64,000 nucleotides of DNA from DATFMH01 sp035267045 (GTDB lineage Bacteria > Bacteroidota > Rhodothermia > Balneolales > DATFMH01). The translations under genes were made by a program, and so were the position numbers. The DNA lies in contig DATFMH010000238.1 in NCBI GenBank assembly GCA_035267045.1, positions 12,939-76,938 on the forward strand, in the 5' to 3' direction. Shown in pieces: positions 53,717 to 62,407 of the stretch. The notes beneath the pieces are model-generated. The model was given only the letters and a program-made list of their open reading frames with translations. It was not told where the DNA came from and searched no databases. Each line of letters opens with the position of its first letter. Position 1 is the first letter of the stretch.

Positions 53717-56700
53717 ATGATTATGAAAAACAGATACTATCCATTAGTTCCATTGATTAGAATAGGGAAGCGGTTCTCGTTATTTATTATAGTATTATTT
53801 ACTATGATGAATTTGCCGGGGCTAACCTTTGCTCAAAGCAATTTCCATATCAATGGTAAAATTACAGATCAAAAAACAAAGAGTAGTTTACCCGGTGTAA
53901 ACATTTTGGTTAAAGGTACTACTATAGGTGCCTCGACAGATGTGAATGGGGAATATTCTCTGGATGTTCCCAATAGTAATGATACTTTGGTTGTCTCATA
54001 TATTGGATATCAAACACAAATAATACCAATCAATGGGAGACATACCATAAACATAGCATTAGTTTCACAAACAATATCCGGTCAGGAAGTTGTTGTTGTG
54101 GGATACGGTGAGCAAAAGAAAACAAGTCTGACCAGTTCTGTTGCAGATGTTAATATGCAAAATGTGAAAAAAAGTAATGTACCCGATGTTCGTCAGGCTA
54201 TTCAGGGTATTTCACCGGGTGTAACACTTGTTCAAAACAGTGCTGAACCGGGAAATAAAAATTTCACCATTTATATCCGTGGTATTAATACCATTGGAAG
54301 CACGCAACCTTTAGTCATTGTTGATGGAATTCAGCAAAATTTATCGGATTTGGATCCGGATAATGTCAAATCCATATCCATTTTAAAAGGTGCTTCAGCA
54401 ACAGCAATTTATGGTTCCCGGGGTGCAAACGGAGTTATCCTGGTAACTACTAAAAGTCCTGAAAAGGGTAAATTGCAAGTTTCGTATGATGGATATTACG
54501 GGATTGAAAGAATTGATAATAAACCGCCTGTTCTGGGAACCAGGGAAAGTTTACAATTATGGAATGTCGGTTTTGAAAATCAACCCAATGGTCATGCACA
54601 TTATACTGATCAACAAATTGAGCAATGGGCTAATGCCACAGGAAACGACATCTATAAGTATCCGCCACAAAGTATTATGTGGGATGTCCTTTTCAAGGAT
54701 GCACCAACACAGCATCACACATTGAGTTTTACGGGTGGTACAAAAAATATTCAATCACTCCTATCATTAAGCTATAATGATGAGGGGGGAATACTTGATA
54801 ATTCAAGTGGTAAGCGATATGAAGTAGACTTCAATAATGATTTTAAAGTCAGTAAAAATATTGATGTCACCAGTAAGCTGACCTACCGGAACAACATCAA
54901 TAAGATGCCGATGCAGTTGACTGGAGCTCCCAGTGTTTATTTCGATTTATGGCACTGGACCGAATTTACTTATCCACAATTTCCGGATGGAACATTTGGT
55001 CTTAGTAATGTTAATACCAATCCGGTTATGTTAGCAGATATGAGCGGTTGGCGGAATAATGTGAGTGATTATGCAGTAGCTATTGTAAATGCTAATGTAA
55101 ATCTCTCCAAAAACCTTACGTATATCATGCAATTTGGGGGACATGTTAATCTTCAATCAAATAAAAACTACGCCAATAATTATCAGGAAGTAGATTATTT
55201 CACTAAAAAATTGCAATTCGATAGTGGTTATAATAATTCCAATGATTATAGTAGCAGGGATACCCGCTGGACATGGAGAAACTTGCTTAAATACAGTGTT
55301 TCATTAAATAAAAGCCAGATAAATGTATTGGCAGGATATGAGCAAATAAGTCATGATAATTCCAGTTTCAGTGCTTACAGAGAGCAATTTTATAATAATG
55401 ATGTAGTGGCTTTAAACGGAGGTTCTCAAAATAACTGGAGTAATGGTGGTGATTTAAGTCAGACCAGATTAAGGTCGATGTTTGGTCGTATTCATTATGC
55501 TTATAATGATAAATATATTATTGAGGCTAATGCCAGATATGACGGATCATCTAAATTCAACGGTTCTAATAATCAATTCGGTTTCTTCCCCTCATTTTCA
55601 GCTGCATGGCGTTTGTCTCGCGAAAACTTCTGGAATCCTTTACGGAAATACGTGAATGAGTTTAAGTTAAGAGGTTCTTGGGGTAAAGCAGGAAATAACA
55701 CCGTCGCTAATTACACTTTCTACCCGAGTTTGAATGGCACAACCTATGACTTTGGTGGTAATCTTGTTGACGGTTACGCAAAGACGGATGTTGCCAATCC
55801 GGATTTAACCTGGGAAACCACAACCCAAACCGATATCGGTGTGGATGCTGAATTTTTGGATAGTAAGTTTGGGGTAACTTTCGACTATTATAAAAAAAGT
55901 ACGACAGGTATTTTGTTAACCCTGCCTATCCCCGCAACGGTGGGTTTGAATCCAGCACCTCAGAATGCCGGACAAGTTGATAACGATGGTTGGGAACTTT
56001 CGATAACTCATAAAAATACAGTCAGTCGTGATTTTAGATATTCCCTGACCGCCAATTTGGCTAATAACCATAATAAAGTGATAAGTTTGGCCGGTACTGG
56101 TCCATATTTTCAGGCGGGTGGTTTTCAGGTTATCCAAACCGGATATCCAATCGACTCATTCTGGGGATATAAAGCATTAGGTTACTTTAAGTCCCAGCAG
56201 GAAATCGATAATTATCCCACTTTTGCCGGTAAAAATAACACCTTCCCTGGCGATTTGAAATATGCCGATCTGAATGGTGATGGTAAAATTACTGCTGATG
56301 ATCGCACTGTGATTGGTGATCCCTTTCCACACTATACCTTTGGCTTAAATGGTAATTTTTATTACAAAAGTTTTGATCTGAGTTTCTTCATTCAGGGGGT
56401 AGGCAAGATGCAATATCAATTAGATGGACCACCGATACTAGATGGAATGTTTAACGGTTTAATTCTTAAAGTTGGCGGTGATTATTGGACGCCAAAGAAT
56501 ACCAATGCCCGTTTCCCAAGGCCACAAAAGAACTCTCACAAGAATTATGAAAGAAGTTCATGGTGGACGATTAACGCTGCGTATGCACGTCTGCAAAATG
56601 CACAGATAGGATATACACTCCCTACGAATATCGTACATAAACTTGGTATTCAACGACTGAGAGTCTATGTCAGCGGTGTTAACTTAATTACGCTCTCCAA

Positions 56701-56806
56701 GGCTTTGAAATTTGGAGAAGGACCGGAAAATCCAGCTAACAATAATGCGAATGGATACTATCCGGGTACCAAAAGCTATTCAATGGGCATTAACCTGAAT
56801 TTTTAA
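53717..56806 (+). CDS. SusC-type TonB-dependent glycan transporter, module 3
   Basis: Outer-membrane importer (1029 aa), close paralogue of the SusC at 34801. The signal is cleaved after A39 (TFA-QS). The CarboxypepD_reg-like domain is at about 45-118, TonB-box region VVVVGYG at about 125-131, plug to about 250 and barrel to the end (SMGINLNF). The second ATG at 53723 has GAAGGA six bases before it and may be the true start, giving MKNRYYPL. Plug and barrel segments (LPIPATVGLNPAPQNAG, NVKSISILKGASATAIYGSR) align with SusC1 nearly throughout. Confidence 0.95.
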   Translation: MIMKNRYYPLVPLIRIGKRFSLFIIVLFTMMNLPGLTFAQSNFHINGKITDQKTKSSLPGVNILVKGTTIGASTDVNGEYSLDVPNSNDTLVVSYIGYQTQIIPINGRHTINIALVSQTISGQEVVVVGYGEQKKTSLTSSVADVNMQNVKKSNVPDVRQAIQGISPGVTLVQNSAEPGNKNFTIYIRGINTIGSTQPLVIVDGIQQNLSDLDPDNVKSISILKGASATAIYGSRGANGVILVTTKSPEKGKLQVSYDGYYGIERIDNKPPVLGTRESLQLWNVGFENQPNGHAHYTDQQIEQWANATGNDIYKYPPQSIMWDVLFKDAPTQHHTLSFTGGTKNIQSLLSLSYNDEGGILDNSSGKRYEVDFNNDFKVSKNIDVTSKLTYRNNINKMPMQLTGAPSVYFDLWHWTEFTYPQFPDGTFGLSNVNTNPVMLADMSGWRNNVSDYAVAIVNANVNLSKNLTYIMQFGGHVNLQSNKNYANNYQEVDYFTKKLQFDSGYNNSNDYSSRDTRWTWRNLLKYSVSLNKSQINVLAGYEQISHDNSSFSAYREQFYNNDVVALNGGSQNNWSNGGDLSQTRLRSMFGRIHYAYNDKYIIEANARYDGSSKFNGSNNQFGFFPSFSAAWRLSRENFWNPLRKYVNEFKLRGSWGKAGNNTVANYTFYPSLNGTTYDFGGNLVDGYAKTDVANPDLTWETTTQTDIGVDAEFLDSKFGVTFDYYKKSTTGILLTLPIPATVGLNPAPQNAGQVDNDGWELSITHKNTVSRDFRYSLTANLANNHNKVISLAGTGPYFQAGGFQVIQTGYPIDSFWGYKALGYFKSQQEIDNYPTFAGKNNTFPGDLKYADLNGDGKITADDRTVIGDPFPHYTFGLNGNFYYKSFDLSFFIQGVGKMQYQLDGPPILDGMFNGLILKVGGDYWTPKNTNARFPRPQKNSHKNYERSSWWTINAAYARLQNAQIGYTLPTNIVHKLGIQRLRVYVSGVNLITLSKALKFGEGPENPANNNANGYYPGTKSYSMGINLNF

Positions 56807-56826
56807 AATACAAAAATTAAACTGCC

Positions 56827-58422
56827 ATGAAGAATTTTAAGTTAAAAATAACAACGATGATTGCGATCCTGGTCTTATCAGGGGTGAGTTGTAAAGATAA
56901 TTTCTTGCAAACGGTACCGCAGGACAGAGTATCAGAGGCCATTTACTGGAAAACTCCTAAGGATGCTCAATTGGCTGTGAATAATTTATATAATTATCTG
57001 TATAACCCGGTCGATTTAATGAATCTGGCTGCGGTTTCCGATATAGCTGTCGGGAATGGTGGATTTAATATTATAACGCGGTATTCTCATGATATTGAAA
57101 CAGCCGATGGCGGTTTTGGTGTGAATCAGTGGAATCATAATTATAAAGGTATACGGGCATGTAATGAGGTATTAACCAATATCGGCAAGATTCAAACAAC
57201 CGATACGGAGTTAATGAATCAGTATAAAGCTCAGGCCAGATTTATGCGGGCTTATCTGTATTTGTATCTGACGGAGTTTTTCGGAAATGTACCTTTAATC
57301 ACTAAGCCTATCGATCCTAAAGCAGCTTCAACGGTTGCACAAACCGATCAATCCAAAGTATTCGATTTTATACATACCGAATTACAGTCAGCGGCTAAGA
57401 ACTTGCCTACACAATACAGCAATGCAGATAAAGGACGGATAACAAAAGGTGCCGCATTAGCTTTAGATGCACGTGCTATGCTTAATGCCGGTCGTTATAA
57501 AGAAGCGGCTGCATCTGCTAAAGCTGTTATGGATTTAGGTATATATAGTTTATATCCCAGCTATAAAAACTTATTCACATATAAAGGTGAAGGAAACAGC
57601 GGGGTCATTCTGGATAAACAATTTATCCAGAACGATCAGCCTCAGGGGGTTTACAGTTATATAGCACCTGGTTCACTGCCTCAGGTTGGTTCTGACCAGG
57701 AAGTTGTACCAACGGCAAATATCGTTAACGCATTTGAAATGAAAAACGGTAAACCTATAACAGATCCAACAAGTGGTTTTGATCCCAAACATCCGTATCA
57801 GAATAGAGATCCGAGATTACACTATTCCATGTTTGTTTATGGAGATACGCTGCCGAATGGTGTTATCTACGATCCGCGTCCCGGTTTCGGCGGTCCTGAT
57901 GATATCAATAAGGGATTTGGTACAACACAAACCGGTTTTAACATTGAAAAGTATGTTACTTCTGAAGACATGAATGATCCTAATAATAGTGGAATCAATA
58001 CGATTGAAATAAGATATGCGGAAGTATTACTTACATATGCTGAAGCTAAAATCGAATTGAATCAAATAGATCAGTCTGTATATGGTGCAATTAATGAAGT
58101 ACGACAACGTAAGGATGTCAATATGCCACCCATTACGGGATCCAAAACACAAGCTCAAATGAGACAGATCGTAAGAAATGAGCGGGAAGTCGAACTTGCA
58201 TTCGAGGGGTTGCGGTTTTTCGATATTAAACGGTGGAAAATTGCTAAAAATGTGATGAATGGTCCTGTAAATGGAATGACATATGTAGATAAATCCGGAA
58301 ATGTACAACAATATGTATACCCGGACTTTAACTTCGTTTTTAATAACAGAGATTATCTGTGGCCAATTCCTCAACAAGAATTGACTTTAAATTCCAATCT
58401 GAAACAAAATCCGGGATGGTGA
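56827..58422 (+). CDS. SusD/RagB family surface glycan-binding lipoprotein, module 3
   Basis: Lipoprotein (531 aa; Cys22 in SGVSC), partner of SusC3 and close paralogue of SusD1. Shared stretches include AVNNLYNYLYNPVDLMN, HDIETADGG, GSDQEVVP and FGTTQTGFNIEKYV. Differences cluster near 130-180 and in scattered surface-type positions, so ligand preference may have shifted modestly. It ends LTLNSNLKQNPGW, the usual SusD terminus. Confidence 0.95.
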   Translation: MKNFKLKITTMIAILVLSGVSCKDNFLQTVPQDRVSEAIYWKTPKDAQLAVNNLYNYLYNPVDLMNLAAVSDIAVGNGGFNIITRYSHDIETADGGFGVNQWNHNYKGIRACNEVLTNIGKIQTTDTELMNQYKAQARFMRAYLYLYLTEFFGNVPLITKPIDPKAASTVAQTDQSKVFDFIHTELQSAAKNLPTQYSNADKGRITKGAALALDARAMLNAGRYKEAAASAKAVMDLGIYSLYPSYKNLFTYKGEGNSGVILDKQFIQNDQPQGVYSYIAPGSLPQVGSDQEVVPTANIVNAFEMKNGKPITDPTSGFDPKHPYQNRDPRLHYSMFVYGDTLPNGVIYDPRPGFGGPDDINKGFGTTQTGFNIEKYVTSEDMNDPNNSGINTIEIRYAEVLLTYAEAKIELNQIDQSVYGAINEVRQRKDVNMPPITGSKTQAQMRQIVRNEREVELAFEGLRFFDIKRWKIAKNVMNGPVNGMTYVDKSGNVQQYVYPDFNFVFNNRDYLWPIPQQELTLNSNLKQNPGW

Positions 58423-58484
58423 TGACAATCACCCTGACTGATCAATGATGAAATTAAATATGTCATACTTAACCCAGTAAAATC

Positions 58485-59108
58485 ATGAAAAAAATTGCGA
58501 TCATATCATTCATATTAGTGTTAGTGATTGGTTACGATATTAGTAACAGTAAAGCACAATCGAAGCTATCCGGTGGAATGAGAATTGGTTTATCCGTCTC
58601 AAATTTAGCGGGTAGTGATGTAAGTGGCAGTGGCCCCAGCACCACTCCGGCCGGAGGTGTCTTTTTAAACTATCAACCCGTAACAAGTTTTTCGATTCAA
58701 CCGGAAGTCAATGTTGTTTCGGATGGTGGTAACTATGAACTGATGCTTAATGGTTTCCCATACCATAGTGTCAGGGTTACTTATGTTCAAGTGCCTGTAT
58801 TGCTTAAATTTACTTCAGATAAAGCCCTATTCTCATCGGAATTTAAGCCTTCTGTTTTTGCCGGACCGGCTTTTAATGCGATGATATTTCATAGTGTACA
58901 AGGTGAAGTGCTGGATAATGTACCAGGTGGTTATTCCGTAAACCAAAAAGCACAAAGTACAGCTTTCAGCATAGTTGCTGGTATTGGAGGTACCATTAAC
59001 AATTTATATCTCGTGAATATCAGATATAATTATGGCCTGACAAATACATTCACCCATGGAGATGCAAAAGCTTCAGGTATAGCCTTATCGGTAGGTTTTA
59101 TGTTCTAA
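58485..59108 (+). CDS. Small outer-membrane beta-barrel protein, module 3
   Basis: Paralogue of the protein at 39643, of identical length (207 aa) and with a signal cleaved at the same place (A24). Shared strands include FSIQPEVNVVSDGGNYEL, VRVTYVQVPVLLKF and a final ALSVGFMF. It follows susD3 by 62 bases and precedes the module terminator. Its repeated association with this SusCD subtype suggests a role in the same uptake complex or in outer-membrane glycan contact. No function is known to me. Confidence 0.8.
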   Translation: MKKIAIISFILVLVIGYDISNSKAQSKLSGGMRIGLSVSNLAGSDVSGSGPSTTPAGGVFLNYQPVTSFSIQPEVNVVSDGGNYELMLNGFPYHSVRVTYVQVPVLLKFTSDKALFSSEFKPSVFAGPAFNAMIFHSVQGEVLDNVPGGYSVNQKAQSTAFSIVAGIGGTINNLYLVNIRYNYGLTNTFTHGDAKASGIALSVGFMF

Positions 59109-59156
59109 TAATGTAGTATCAGTTATATAAATACAACGTTATCTCATATGGTTAAG

Positions 59157-59202
59157 AAAACCCCGCCAATAATTTTATAAGTAACCTCACTGGCGGGGTT
59201 TT
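59157..59202. terminator. Strong, possibly bidirectional terminator after module 3
   Basis: CCCCGCCA (59161-59168) pairs with TGGCGGGG (59191-59198). AAAA before and TTTT after extend the stem to 12 pairs and supply U-runs in both directions. Confidence 0.88.
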
Positions 59203-59363
59203 ATTTATAATAAAACATATCTTATTCTTAAAATCTGATATTGCGGCTAAATAATTAGTACATAATGAAATAATAAATAGTAACTTCGATTTATAGAGTT
59301 CATCGTATTATTTGGTATCATTTTTATATTGATTATTTCATTTTATTTTGGTAATAATTACAA

Positions 59364-59377
59364 GGTTAGCGTTAACA
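59364..59377. promoter_or_regulatory. LacI-type operator-like site 1 before araC-type gene
   Basis: GGTTAGCGTTAACA matches the consensus at 12 of 14 positions. Confidence 0.55.
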
Positions 59378-59490
59378 AATATTTTCGATTACAAATAACC
59401 TGTCCGTAAGTTTAGTGCACCAGGATTGAATAGAAAACATTTACATCATATACGAATTAGTTAAAACGGGCATTTATTTATAATAATTAA

Positions 59491-59504
59491 TGATAACGTT
59501 AACA
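59491..59504. promoter_or_regulatory. LacI-type operator-like site 2 before araC-type gene
   Basis: TGATAACGTTAACA matches the consensus at 13 of 14 positions and lies 122 bases before the gene start. Confidence 0.6.
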
Positions 59505-59626
59505 TTATGAAAGTTGTCGTTGAGTAATTACGGATGATTGTAATAACGAGTAAGGATCCTGGACGTTGAATGGTAGAATCGAAGTTATTGAGAAATAAGA
59601 ACATCATGTAAAAAAAAATTCTGAAT

Positions 59627-60538
59627 ATGGAGGATTACTCAATTTATTATCTCATTCCCGAGATGGACAAAGAGGGTGTAGTCGTGCAATATGATAAATC
59701 ACCCTATTTTTATGATAAGATACACTATCACCCGGAAGTACAGCTGATATATATATTGGAAGGTACCGGGAGTTTATTCATTGGTGATAATATTACCCGG
59801 GTAAATAAAGGTGACCTCTTTCTGATCGGATCTAATCAAAGCCATCTATTTAAATGTGATGAAGCTTATTATAAAAATGATCCTTCATTATGCTGCCGTT
59901 CTGTTTCTGTTTATCTGAATAATCAGATTCTTGAGGAAATTTTTAAACTTGTAGATGCTTCCAGTATTCAAAGACTTATAAAACGATCAAAATTGGGGAT
60001 AAAGTTTTATCCATCTGCAATTCTAAAGGTTCGTAATCATATCAAATATCTGCTTAATGATTATGGATTCAAACGTTTTATAAAAGTGCTGGATATCTTG
60101 TATAGTTTATCCGAATCCAATCATTATAAACAACTTTCCAGTATTAATACGGTCATTCCCATTATTGATGATGAGAATAAAAGGGTGAATGATGTCATAA
60201 ATTATATCATGAATCATTATACCGAAAGGATTGAATTGAAAGAAGTAGCGGATGTGGCTAATTATAGTATTGCCTCTTTTTCCCGATTTTTTAAACGCCG
60301 TACCCGTAAAACATTTTCACAATTTGTGAATGAAATTCGTATTTCTCATGCTTGCAGGTTATTGATGAACACGGATTTGAAAATTTCTCAGGTATGTTAT
60401 AAAAGTGGTTTTAATAATGTATCAAATTTTAACAGGCAATTTAAGCGGGTAAAAGGCATTACACCGAAAGAATATCTGGAAGACAATAATGCTGCTTTTA
60501 AAAATATGTCAGAGATTAGAAGTGCTGTAACTGCATAG
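59627..60538 (+). CDS. AraC-family transcription regulator with cupin sensor domain
   Basis: Regulator (303 aa). The N-terminal cupin-like domain (about 20-90) shows KIHYHPEVQLIYILEGTGS and VNKGDLFLIGSNQSHLFK. The C-terminal double helix-turn-helix (about 195-290) shows ELKEVADVANYSIASFSRFF and CYKSGFNNVSNFNRQFK, then GITPKEYLED. It sits between module 3 and the second GH-A gene, so it probably senses a sugar and controls part of the PUL. It carries two operator-like sites upstream and may itself be under the putative LacI-type repressor. PULs more often use hybrid two-component or sigma/anti-sigma systems, none of which is in the window. Confidence 0.9.
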   Translation: MEDYSIYYLIPEMDKEGVVVQYDKSPYFYDKIHYHPEVQLIYILEGTGSLFIGDNITRVNKGDLFLIGSNQSHLFKCDEAYYKNDPSLCCRSVSVYLNNQILEEIFKLVDASSIQRLIKRSKLGIKFYPSAILKVRNHIKYLLNDYGFKRFIKVLDILYSLSESNHYKQLSSINTVIPIIDDENKRVNDVINYIMNHYTERIELKEVADVANYSIASFSRFFKRRTRKTFSQFVNEIRISHACRLLMNTDLKISQVCYKSGFNNVSNFNRQFKRVKGITPKEYLEDNNAAFKNMSEIRSAVTA

Positions 60539-60852
60539 AATCATCTGTTTCGATAAGCGACAACTCGTTTATATACACAATGAATAAGTAATCTTTGCTG
60601 AGTAAATAGATTTGAAATATAAACTATAAAAATGCAGGAAAATGCAGATGCTGGATTAAGACGTCACACACAACTTAATAATCAAAAAATTGATCCCGGG
60701 TAAAAGAATGATATTATAAATGAACATCACGGGAAAACCAGGAAAATGGATAAGATATTACAAAAGATACCGGATAATAACGGAACTCGTCCTGTATTTA
60801 AATTGAACATTTGTTAACTGAGTATTCATTATATAACCAATTGAAAAGAATT
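60539..60852. other. Intergenic region after araC-type gene
   Basis: 314 AT-rich bases; no gene, operator of the two classes, or strong hairpin was found. Confidence 0.5.
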
Positions 60853-61974
60853 ATGGATAGAAAAAGTTTCTTAAAAAAATTAAGTGCCACGGGAGTTGGA
60901 ATTGCAAGTTTACCTACACTTTTAAATGCATCACCTAAACAGATGCATGATGTAGAAGTATATCAACCTGTTAAACCTCAAATAACAGCTCCTAAAGGTG
61001 CCATATATTTACCTGCACAAGCATATAATACCTGGCAGCAATGGAAAAACTACAGTCAAAAGGAAACGGAAAGGGATTTCGGTTATGCCCAAAGTATTGG
61101 TTTAAACTCATTACGTATATGGCTGAGTTATGAATACTGGCTGGAAAATCCCAAACGGCACATGGAATCACTGGATCATATGCTCGATGCGGCTGATAAA
61201 AAAGGAATAAAAGTTCTGTTAGCGTTATTTGACTCTTGCGGAGTTGAAAATACGAAAGCTGCCCGGGAAAATCTTAACCCCAGGACGGCCGTTGCCGTCA
61301 AGTCGCCCAGCCTGGCAATAAGCAGGGATGTTTCCAAATGGAATGGACCTGAAAGATTTGTTAATGTTGTAATGGAACGACATGCCAATGATAAACGTCT
61401 GGTGGCCATTGAAGTTATGAATGAACCCGGTTTTGCAGATAACAGAATTGCCATGTCACGCTTTTTATTCAAAGCCGCTAAAAGGAAACAAGGCAGTATA
61501 CCACTGACTATCGGATCGCTTCAGGGCATGCAGAACTGGGGAAATTTCATGGACCTGGGTATTGATTTGCTGGAGTACCATTACAATTTTCCGACCAGTA
61601 TAGGTGATTTTAAAAGAAAGCTTCATACGGCTAAGCAAGTGGCTAAAGCACTCGATCGTCCTTTGTGGATTACCGAATGGCAAATGTTACGCAAAAGTGG
61701 CAATGGCTGGAATGGCAAAAAGATTCCCGAGAAAGAGCTGATGCCTGATCTCGCAAGTCTGGCCGGTACCGTTTATAAGTCAGGTATTGGAAATCATTTT
61801 TGGTCTCTGATGTTTAAGCCTGCTTATTTAACCCCCCAGAGAAAAATCGGAACATTTAACGGATTGTTCCACGAAGACGGATCCGTGTATAGTTTGGCTG
61901 ATGCCCGTGCTGTTTCACAAAATCCCCATTTCCAGGCTGAAGAAAGAAAGGCTATACCAGATTGGGCTAAATAA
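60853..61974 (+). CDS. Secreted clan GH-A glycoside hydrolase (GH5-like)
   Basis: Exported hydrolase (373 aa) with a Tat-like opening DRKSFLKKLSATG (RK instead of RR) before a hydrophobic stretch. The TTG 42 bases upstream is rejected because it would bury the signal. The TIM barrel shows SIGLNSLRIWLSYEYWLE, acid/base E191 in IEVMNEPGFAD, LEYHYNF near 240-246 and nucleophile E275 in LWITEWQML. The pattern resembles GH5 cellulase-fold enzymes, but the subfamily and substrate are unclear; GH2-like or other GH-A families are possible. Confidence 0.75.
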   Translation: MDRKSFLKKLSATGVGIASLPTLLNASPKQMHDVEVYQPVKPQITAPKGAIYLPAQAYNTWQQWKNYSQKETERDFGYAQSIGLNSLRIWLSYEYWLENPKRHMESLDHMLDAADKKGIKVLLALFDSCGVENTKAARENLNPRTAVAVKSPSLAISRDVSKWNGPERFVNVVMERHANDKRLVAIEVMNEPGFADNRIAMSRFLFKAAKRKQGSIPLTIGSLQGMQNWGNFMDLGIDLLEYHYNFPTSIGDFKRKLHTAKQVAKALDRPLWITEWQMLRKSGNGWNGKKIPEKELMPDLASLAGTVYKSGIGNHFWSLMFKPAYLTPQRKIGTFNGLFHEDGSVYSLADARAVSQNPHFQAEERKAIPDWAK

Positions 61975-62407
61975 TTGCTGAACTTCATAACATGCGTACA
62001 TGTATGGCACCCCAATTACCGGATGCCATAAACAGATGATGTGAGAAAGAGTTCTGCCGACCTCAAGATGTAATACTAGCAGAACACTTTTAATTTTAAA
62101 ACATAAATATGTTAGTAAAATGGAAAGGGTTTATTTAGCCAATGAGATATATGATAACATACCCTTAATAGCGATAAATGAGATCAATAGAAAAGTATTG
62201 GTCCTGATTTGAATAAAACGTTAACGTTATCATATTATAAGTATACGGTTGTCGGCAGTGAGGTTTCTAATTAAGACGTAATATTATGCGGTATTTCTTT
62301 TAAGGTGACTAGGAGAAACAACAACTGTCTTGCCGGTTAATAAAAAAAGTGAAGCACATTGTCCAAAATAATATCGTTAAATATTTAATATTTTAATTAA
62401 ATGAGTC
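61975..62407. other. Intergenic region before sulfatase gene
   Basis: 433 AT-rich bases with a weak hairpin TATGGCA/TGCCATA (62003-62030) after the GH-A gene and one operator-like site at 62219. A reading frame from ATG 62401 stops after seven codons. Confidence 0.55.
62219..62232. promoter_or_regulatory. LacI-type operator-like site before sulfatase gene
   Basis: CGTTAACGTTATCA matches the consensus at 12 of 14 positions; the flanking AAACGTTAACGTT lets two registers overlap. It ends 175 bases before the sulfatase start. Confidence 0.55.

Larger units (their letters stand above)
59203..59626. other. Upstream region of the AraC regulator gene
   Basis: 424 AT-rich bases carrying two operator-like sites (59364 and 59491) before araC. 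No other gene is seen. Confidence 0.5.
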
